Assembly: GCA_964407825.1 (NCBI GenBank)
Contig: CAYOXD010000088.1
Location: forward strand, 1-13,613
DNA length: 13,613 nt
Direction: 5' to 3'
Source of the DNA: CAYOXD01 sp964407825
GTDB lineage: Bacteria > Desulfobacterota > Desulfobacteria > Desulfobacterales > JAFDDL01
A program made the translations under genes and the position numbers. The notes beneath the pieces were generated by a model, which was not told the origin of the DNA, made no database searches, and worked only from the letters and a program-made list of their open reading frames with translations. Below are positions 8,189-13,613 of this stretch, piece by piece. Numbering within the stretch: the first letter of the stretch is position 1; every line of letters begins with the position of its first letter.

Positions 8189-9391
8189 ATGTTTCTGCGG
8201 GATGTCGTCAAACTATGCCTCAGCGCCCTGTTGGATCAGCGGATGCGCAGTTTCCTCACGGTTCTGGGGATCAGCGTGGGGATCGCCGCGGTGGTCCTTC
8301 TCACCTCCATCGGCGAGGGCGTCCGGCGGTTCGTCCTTTCTGAGTTTACCCAGTTCGGCACCGACCTCATCGCGGTGAACCCGGGGAAGACCACCACCAC
8401 CGGGATGTCCAGTGCCGCCATCGTTCACAACGTCCGGCCCCTGAGCCTGGCCGACGAGACGGCCCTGAAGCATATCCCCGGCGTGATCGACACGGTGTCC
8501 ATGGTACAGGGAAATGCCCAGGTGAAATTCCAGGGACGCAGCCGCCGGACCTTTGTCTTCGGCGTGGGTGCCTCCGCCCCGAGGGTCTGGCAGTTCAAGG
8601 TGGCCCAGGGGCGCTTTCTGCCGGCCGATGATCCCCGGGCGGCCCGGGCCTTTGCGGTGCTGGGCAGCAAGGTGGCCGATGCGCTCTTCGGCGATGCCGG
8701 TGTGCTGGGCAGTCCCTTGCGCATCGGCGGAGAACGCTACCGGGTCATCGGCGTCATGGAGTCCAAGGGTCAGATGCTCGGCTTCGATCTCGATGATGCG
8801 GTCTATATTCCAACCCACCGGGCCATGGGCCTTTTCAATGTGGACAGCCTTATGGAGATCGACGTGCTGTATCGGGCCGGGCTCCAGTCGAAGGCGATGG
8901 CCCGAAAGATCGACGATGTCATGGCAGCTCGTCATGGTACCGCGGATTTCACCGTGACGACCCAGGATCAGATGCTCGACGTGCTGGGCTCGGTGCTCGG
9001 GGTACTGACCCTGGCGGTGGGCGCCCTGGGGGCCATCTCGCTGCTGGTGGGCGGCGTGGGCATCCTGACCATCATGACCATCGCCGTGAACGAGCGCACA
9101 TCGGAGATCGGGGTGCTGCGGGCCATCGGCGCGGGCCGCGGCCAGATCCTGATCTTCTTTATCGCGGAGGCGGTGATCCTGGCGGCGATCGGCGGCCTGG
9201 CCGGCCTTGTCCTTGGCGCGGGCGGCGCCTGGCTGCTGGGGACGCTCGTTCCCGCCCTGCCCACGCACACGCCCTGGCAGTATGCCCTGTATGCCGAGCT
9301 GCTCTCGGCGCTTATTGGGCTCCTGGCGGGTGTGTTGCCCGCGCGCAGGGCCGCCGGACTGGATCCGGTGGAGGCGTTGCGGTCGGAGTGA
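8189..9391 (+). CDS. FtsX/MacB-like ABC permease, second of two
   Basis: This is the second permease, 400 residues, with the same layout: helix 1 at about 21-41, a periplasmic domain, and helices at about 266-299, 319-349 and 364-386. It matches the upstream permease position by position. GRFLP is at 141-145 in both, RIGG-RVIGVM-KGQ begins at 178 in both, and the coupling-loop block NERTSEIGVLRAIGA (301-315) and LPARRAAGLDPVEAL near the end correspond. The frame is open upstream to 8141, but the ATG at 8189 starts at the equivalent residue to its partner, 4 bases after the previous stop, with GAGG/AGGA just before it. It is the last gene of the cassette. The minus-strand selC gene ends 8 bases after its stop, and no plus-strand terminator is visible between them. 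Confidence 0.9.
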   Translation: MFLRDVVKLCLSALLDQRMRSFLTVLGISVGIAAVVLLTSIGEGVRRFVLSEFTQFGTDLIAVNPGKTTTTGMSSAAIVHNVRPLSLADETALKHIPGVIDTVSMVQGNAQVKFQGRSRRTFVFGVGASAPRVWQFKVAQGRFLPADDPRAARAFAVLGSKVADALFGDAGVLGSPLRIGGERYRVIGVMESKGQMLGFDLDDAVYIPTHRAMGLFNVDSLMEIDVLYRAGLQSKAMARKIDDVMAARHGTADFTVTTQDQMLDVLGSVLGVLTLAVGALGAISLLVGGVGILTIMTIAVNERTSEIGVLRAIGAGRGQILIFFIAEAVILAAIGGLAGLVLGAGGAWLLGTLVPALPTHTPWQYALYAELLSALIGLLAGVLPARRAAGLDPVEALRSE

Positions 9392-9399
9392 AGTGAGAA

Positions 9400-9497
9400 T
9401 GGCGGAAGCGCATGGGAATCGAACCCACCCGGGACGGTTTTAGCGCCCCACAACGGTTTTGAAGACCGTGAGCCACACCAGATAGCTGCGCGCTTCC
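9400..9497 (-). tRNA. selC: tRNA-Sec (anticodon UCA), selenocysteine tRNA
   Basis: On the minus strand, 98 bases fold as a bacterial selenocysteine tRNA. The acceptor stem has 8 pairs (GGAAGCGC at 9497-9490 with GCGCTTCC at 9411-9404), followed by discriminator G and an encoded CCA at 9402-9400. The D-stem has 6 pairs (AGCTAT with GTGGCT). The anticodon arm is ACGGT-CTTCAAA-ACCGT with anticodon TCA at 9462-9460. A long variable arm pairs GGGGCG with CGTCCC, and the T arm is GTGGG-TTCGATT-CCCAT with the GTTCGA-type loop. The 8+5 acceptor/T geometry, six-pair D-stem, long variable arm and UCA anticodon together separate tRNA-Sec from a suppressor tRNA or tRNA-Ser. It implies that the cell decodes UGA as selenocysteine, with SelA, SelB and SelD encoded elsewhere. 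No integrase or duplicated 3' end suggests an inserted element. No T-run terminator follows its 3' end. Confidence 0.96.
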
Positions 9498-9516
9498 ATA
9501 TCTCCAATAGATGGTC

Positions 9517-9545
9517 TATATAATATATCCTGCGGGGGGAGTCAA
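9517..9545 (-). promoter_or_regulatory. Sigma-70-type promoter of selC
   Basis: Read on the minus strand, TTGACT (9545-9540, five of six to consensus) is followed by a 17-base spacer and TATATA (9522-9517, five of six). Transcription would start near 9510, giving a leader of roughly a dozen bases before the tRNA 5' end at 9497, to be trimmed by RNase P. Spacing and placement are ideal. On the plus strand the same AT-rich block contains a perfect TATAAT (9519-9524), but without a matching -35. Confidence 0.75.
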
Positions 9546-9582
9546 TATGGGGCGGAGCTCCGGCAGGCTGAATTTGTTCTAA

Positions 9583-9598
9583 TGGCATTGGGAAGGCT
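9583..9598 (+). promoter_or_regulatory. Sigma-54-like promoter candidate ahead of the M20 peptidase
   Basis: TGGCA at 9583-9587 and GGCT at 9595-9598 place GG (9584-9585) and GC (9596-9597) exactly 10 bases apart, as in the -24/-12 sigma-54 consensus TGGCAC-N5-TTGCW. The -24 half is good; the -12 half lacks the usual TT before GC. A start about 12 bases downstream would leave a leader of about 30 bases with the Shine-Dalgarno AGAGGAA (9624-9630). A TTGACA at 9603-9608 has no usable -10, so it is less likely to be the promoter. Confidence 0.35.
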
Positions 9599-9637
9599 CT
9601 CGTTGACAACAATGATACCGGACAGAGGAACTCGGGA

Positions 9638-10804
9638 ATGATCAATAGGGAACGCTTGAAGGATACCTTCTGCTGGCTGGTCCGGATGGACAGTATCTCC
9701 AAGGAGGAGGGGGAAATCGCCTCGGCGCTCAGAGAGCGGCTTGCCGCCCTTGGCGCCGACGTCCAGATGGACGGGGCCGGCGCGGCCGTGGGCGGGCAGA
9801 CCGGAAACCTCATCGCCAGGTTTCCGGGGAACACCCCGGCGGCGCCATTGATGTTAAATGCCCATATGGATACGGTGGAACCGGGCAGGGGGGTGCGGCC
9901 CGTATTCAGGGACGGGGTGTTCACCAGCGATGGGAAGACCATCCTCGGCGCCGACGACAAGAGCGCCATCGCCATCCTGCTGGAGGTGATCATGGCACTC
10001 CAGGAGAGGGGCCTGGCCCATGGCCCCCTGGAACTGGTCCTGACGATCTGCGAAGAGATCGGGCTTCTGGGCGCCAAGCACCTCGATTACAGCCTCATCA
10101 CCGCGCGGCAGGGCTATGCCCTCGATGCAACGGACCCCGTGGGAATCGTGACCCGCGCGCCGGCCGCCAACCAGCTCGAGCTGAAGCTGTTCGGAAAGGA
10201 CGCCCACGCCGGTGCCGCACCGGAGCTCGGGATCAATGCCATCAGCCTCGCCGGCAAGGCCATCGCCCGGCTTCCCATGGGACGCATCGATGAGGAAACC
10301 ACCTGCAACCTCGGGGTGATCCAGGGGGGCAGGGCCACCAATATCGTTCCGGGATTCGTTTCCATCCTGGGCGAGGTCCGGTCCCATGACCCGGGGAAAC
10401 TGGCCAGGACTACCGAGCGCATCCTGGAGGCGTTTCAGACGGTGGTGGACGATCACCGCGCCCGGTTCGGCGGCGGGGATCTTCCCGCCTTCGAGTCGCG
10501 GGTGGAAAGCGAGTTTCCGGCCACCTGCATCCCGGAGGACCACCCGGTCATCGAGCTGGCGCGCAGGGCCGCCGGGAACCTGGGAAGATCGCTCAAGTGC
10601 AAAACCACGGGCGGCGGCGCGGATGCCAATATTTTCTTCGACCGGGGCATCGTCACCGGGGTGCTCGGCACCGGCATGCGGGAGATGCATTCGGTCAGGG
10701 AGTCGGTTCGCCTCGATGATATGGCCGATGCCGCGGAGCTGATGATTGAAATCGTCCGCCTGCACGGACAGGGACGGCCAGGGCAATCGCACGTCGACGG
10801 CTGA
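9638..10804 (+). CDS. PepT-like M20 family metallopeptidase
   Basis: This is a cytosolic zinc aminopeptidase or related hydrolase of the M20 family, 388 residues. It is closest to the peptidase-T-like subgroup found beside pepT proper. The two-metal site is intact: His76 and Asp78 in NAHMDTVEPG, bridging Asp106 in ILGADDKSA, catalytic Glu139 with Glu140 in TICEEIGLLG, Asp163 in ALDATDPVG, and His351 in REMHSVRE. A dimerisation-type insert lies between about 175 and 290, with KDAHAGAAPE at 188-196. The start ATG has AGAGGAA 7 bases upstream. Family members usually end soon after the segment corresponding to LMIEIVRL (368-375). This one adds a polar Gly/Gln-rich tail of about 13 residues, and those codons also hold the left arms of an inverted repeat pair. 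True substrate unknown: a di- or tripeptide is likely but unproven. Confidence 0.9.
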   Translation: MINRERLKDTFCWLVRMDSISKEEGEIASALRERLAALGADVQMDGAGAAVGGQTGNLIARFPGNTPAAPLMLNAHMDTVEPGRGVRPVFRDGVFTSDGKTILGADDKSAIAILLEVIMALQERGLAHGPLELVLTICEEIGLLGAKHLDYSLITARQGYALDATDPVGIVTRAPAANQLELKLFGKDAHAGAAPELGINAISLAGKAIARLPMGRIDEETTCNLGVIQGGRATNIVPGFVSILGEVRSHDPGKLARTTERILEAFQTVVDDHRARFGGGDLPAFESRVESEFPATCIPEDHPVIELARRAAGNLGRSLKCKTTGGGADANIFFDRGIVTGVLGTGMREMHSVRESVRLDDMADAAELMIEIVRLHGQGRPGQSHVDG

Positions 10805-10873
10805 CCACGGCGGCCGGAAGCTGAAATCCGGCGCCCTGCCCGTGCAGCGGCATTGCGTTACATGCGATTGCCC
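10760..10873 (+). repeat. Two interlocked inverted repeats between the peptidase gene and pgpA
   Basis: Arm A (10760-10773, CTGCACGGACAGGG) is complementary to A' (10834-10847) at 13 of 14 positions. Arm B (10781-10791, GGGCAATCGCA) is perfectly complementary to B' (10863-10873). The order A-B-A'-B' means the pairings cross, as in an H-type pseudoknot, instead of nesting. A small GCCGG/CCGGC hairpin (10813-10817 with 10828-10832) sits between. The left arms overlap the last codons of the peptidase gene; the right arms lie in the 125-base spacer. It could be a structured leader of pgpA mRNA, a REP-like element, or the scar of a rearrangement. Confidence 0.45.
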
Positions 10874-10895
10874 GCGCTTCAACGGTAATAGTGCC

Positions 10896-10924
10896 TTGAC
10901 AAACCAGGAGGCAGAATATAGACA
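10896..10924 (+). promoter_or_regulatory. Weak promoter candidate overlapping the pgpA start
   Basis: A perfect -35 TTGACA lies at 10896-10901. At a 17-base spacer the -10 is poor (TAGACA, 10919-10924); at 15 bases it is better (TATAGA, 10917-10922). Either would start transcription around the pgpA ATG at 10930 and make a nearly leaderless mRNA. The same segment carries AGGAGG at 10906-10911, so the match may be coincidental. Confidence 0.2.
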
Positions 10925-10929
10925 GCGGA

Positions 10930-11397
10930 ATGAATTTAAAAGCAAAAATGCTGCTTTTAATGGCGACCGGATGCCGGATCGGGTATGTACCGGTTGCACC
11001 GGGCACCTTCGGATCCCTCGAGGGCCTTATGGCCAGCTGGCTGCTCTCGCGTACCTCCCCTGCGGCTGCTCTGGTTCTCACGCTGGTATTCATTGCGCTG
11101 GCCGTCTGGGTGTCCCATGAGGCCGAAGGGGTTCTCGGGCGAAAAGATCCGGGATGTGTGGTAATCGATGAGGTGGCCGGCATGATGGTGACCCTGGTGG
11201 GACTGCCCTTCACCTGGATCACCGCGGGCCTCGGTTTTTTGCTCTTCAGGATATTGGATATTCTAAAGCCACCTCCCGTTCGCAACCTCCAGGACGGGCT
11301 GCCCGGCGGATTAGGGATCGTGATGGATGATGTTGCGGCCGGCATCCTGGCCAACCTGATGCTGAGGATTTTCACCGCCGCCACGGGCCTGACATGA
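10930..11397 (+). CDS. pgpA: Phosphatidylglycerophosphatase A
   Basis: This inner-membrane enzyme dephosphorylates phosphatidylglycerophosphate to phosphatidylglycerol, the last step of that phospholipid's synthesis. The 155-residue length is normal. Family motifs are VAPGTFGS (22-29), DPGCVVIDEVAGM (73-85) with the conserved Asp80-Glu81, FRILDILKPPPV (106-117), and GGLGIVMDDVAAGI (126-139). Hydrophobic segments at about 43-62 and 84-106 fit membrane helices. The start is uncertain. The ATG at 10930 has no good Shine-Dalgarno at normal distance, while a perfect AGGAGG sits 18 bases upstream (10906-10911). That site is spaced properly only for an ATA at 10918. An in-frame TGA at 10897-10899 blocks anything longer, and the next ATG is at 10948. 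A short terminator-like hairpin follows the gene. Confidence 0.93.
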   Translation: MNLKAKMLLLMATGCRIGYVPVAPGTFGSLEGLMASWLLSRTSPAAALVLTLVFIALAVWVSHEAEGVLGRKDPGCVVIDEVAGMMVTLVGLPFTWITAGLGFLLFRILDILKPPPVRNLQDGLPGGLGIVMDDVAAGILANLMLRIFTAATGLT

Positions 11398-11438
11398 TGG
11401 CGGCAGGGCGAAGGCGGTCCAAGGGGAGCAGCGGGATA

Positions 11439-11459
11439 CGGCTTCGGCCGGTTTTTTTT
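11439..11459 (+). terminator. Short intrinsic terminator after pgpA
   Basis: CGGC (11439-11442), the tetraloop TTCG, GCCG (11447-11450), one G, then eight T (11452-11459). The stem is only four pairs, but the C(UUCG)G loop is exceptionally stable and the T-run is long and placed correctly 42 bases after the pgpA stop. It probably separates pgpA from lepB, though it may be leaky. Confidence 0.6.
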
Positions 11460-11480
11460 AGATCGGGTTCATTGGGATTT

Positions 11481-11495
11481 CCACCGTGCCGGTGG
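11481..11495 (+). other. Hairpin in the lepB leader
   Basis: CCACCG (11481-11486) and CGGTGG (11490-11495) form a perfect six-pair stem with a three-base loop, 33 bases before the lepB start codon. A flanking GGGA/TCCC pair could extend it across an internal loop. No T-run follows, so it is not a terminator. It may be an operator or a structured 5' leader; I cannot assign a role. No clear sigma-70 promoter is visible between the terminator and lepB. Confidence 0.25.
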
Positions 11496-11528
11496 CGTTC
11501 GATTTCCCGGAAAGGTGCATGATTACAC

Positions 11529-12209
11529 GTGAGTCTATCAAGACAGGCCAAAAAAGACAGTTCCATCCAACCTGCAGCGCGGCAGGAAGCGGCGGCATCG
11601 ACGCTGCAAAAGATTTTTTCGAGGGAGAATATCGAGGCGGTCGTCATTGCCGTGGTGCTCGCCCTCTTTATTCGGACATTCGTGATCCAGGCTTACAAGA
11701 TTCCCTCCGGCTCCATGCTGGAAACCATTCAACTGGGGGATCACATTCTGGTCAACAAATTTATCTACGGCATCAAGATTCCCTTTATCCACAAGACATT
11801 GATCCATATCACCAATCCCAAGCGCGGGGATATCATCGTCTTCATCCCCCCGGACGCACCGGACAAGGATTACATCAAACGGGTGATCGGCATTCCCGGT
11901 GATGTGATCCAGATCAAGAACAAACAACTGTACCGAAATGGCAAATTGGTGAAAGAGCCCTATGTGATGCACACGGACCCCAACATATTACCCGCAAGTG
12001 TTTCGCCCAGGGACAATTTCGGTCCCGTCACGGTGCCGCCCGGTCACCTGTTCATGATGGGCGACAACCGCGATGATAGCCTCGACAGCCGGTTCTGGGG
12101 ATTCGCCAGCCTCAACATGGTGGAGGGCAAGGCCATGTTCATCTATTGGTCCTGGGATTCCCAGGATTTCAGGGTCCGGTGGAGCAGGTTCGGGCACTGG
12201 CTGAATTGA
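11529..12209 (+). CDS. lepB: Signal peptidase I
   Basis: This is an inner-membrane serine protease (S26 family) that cuts signal peptides from exported proteins using a Ser/Lys dyad. Its 226 residues carry one N-terminal membrane anchor (about 35-53), then the catalytic Ser62 in KIPSGSM (57-63), Lys117 in DYIKRVIGIPGD (114-125), and the C-terminal box FMMGDNRDDSLDSRFWG (175-191). The single anchor and compact periplasmic domain resemble the shorter LepB forms rather than the two-helix E. coli enzyme. GTG at 11529 is the only reasonable start: an in-frame TGA at 11520-11522 lies just upstream, and the next in-frame Met is the one beside the catalytic Ser. GGAAAGG (11509-11515) is 13 bases away, longer than ideal. 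It is probably first in a unit with the regulator 10 bases downstream. Confidence 0.95.
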   Translation: MSLSRQAKKDSSIQPAARQEAAASTLQKIFSRENIEAVVIAVVLALFIRTFVIQAYKIPSGSMLETIQLGDHILVNKFIYGIKIPFIHKTLIHITNPKRGDIIVFIPPDAPDKDYIKRVIGIPGDVIQIKNKQLYRNGKLVKEPYVMHTDPNILPASVSPRDNFGPVTVPPGHLFMMGDNRDDSLDSRFWGFASLNMVEGKAMFIYWSWDSQDFRVRWSRFGHWLN

Positions 12210-12219
12210 AGGAATGAGC

Positions 12220-13613
<1,394 letters not shown>

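Noticed and set aside
9400..9497. selC as an attachment site for a genomic island
   Set aside because: tRNA-Sec genes are known integration sites, but there is no integrase, no second copy of the tRNA 3' end, and both flanks look like ordinary chromosomal genes.
9400..9497. An opal-suppressor tRNA or tRNA-Ser instead of tRNA-Sec
   Set aside because: The eight-pair acceptor stem, six-pair D-stem and long variable arm together with UCA fit tRNA-Sec specifically.
9603..9626. TTGACA as a sigma-70 -35 box for the M20 peptidase
   Set aside because: No acceptable -10 hexamer lies 15-19 bases downstream; the region there is the Shine-Dalgarno.
9854..10999. A 381-codon minus-strand open frame opposite the M20 peptidase
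   Set aside because: Its composition is low-complexity and Gly/His/Pro-rich, and the plus strand carries every M20 metal ligand in one intact frame.
10746..11120. A 124-codon plus-strand frame across the peptidase/pgpA spacer
   Set aside because: It overlaps both real genes in another frame and has no Shine-Dalgarno and no recognisable domain.
11486..11902. A 138-codon plus-strand frame, including an ATG at 11519 close to a Shine-Dalgarno, at the lepB start
   Set aside because: It runs out of frame through the lepB catalytic region; the lepB frame carries all signal peptidase motifs.

Overview
The window is high-GC, densely packed bacterial DNA with every protein gene on the plus strand and one RNA gene on the minus strand. 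The gene content suggests a Desulfobacterota-type (deltaproteobacterial) anaerobe: a selenocysteine tRNA, a sigma-54 activator of the PilR/NtrC type beside signal peptidase, a long-form urocanase, and GC-rich coding. That assignment is inference; there is no rRNA or marker gene here to fix it.

Region 1 (1-5075) is a histidine-degradation operon in the order hutU-hutI-hutH. It has a 207-base leader, a 12-base gap between hutU and hutI, and an ATGA stop/start overlap between hutI and hutH. The three enzymes take histidine to N-formimino-glutamate: HutH removes ammonia, HutU hydrates urocanate, HutI opens the imidazolone ring. No gene for the last step (HutG, HutF or FtcD) follows in the window.

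Region 2 (5121-9391) is a four-gene MacAB-like ABC export cassette: a membrane-fusion adaptor, an ATPase whose GTG start overlaps the adaptor stop, and two tandem paralogous FtsX/MacB-type permeases that align almost residue for residue. No outer-membrane TolC partner is encoded here.

Region 3 (9392-9637) is intergenic and holds selC, the tRNA for selenocysteine, on the minus strand. It is complete with an encoded CCA end and a good sigma-70-type promoter, and it converges on the last permease with only 8 bases between. A sigma-54-like element and a good ribosome binding site then lead into the next plus-strand gene.

Region 4 (9638-11459) carries a PepT-like M20 peptidase and pgpA (phosphatidylglycerophosphatase A). 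The spacer between them has an unusual pair of interlocked inverted repeats, and a short UUCG-loop terminator follows pgpA.

Region 5 (11529-13613) is lepB (signal peptidase I) followed 10 bases later by a receiver/AAA+/Fis sigma-54 activator that runs off the right edge, a few residues short of its expected end. Overall this is mostly metabolic and housekeeping DNA. I see no mobile element, CRISPR array or clearly new system. The items most worth a second look are the selC locus and the inverted repeats ahead of pgpA.
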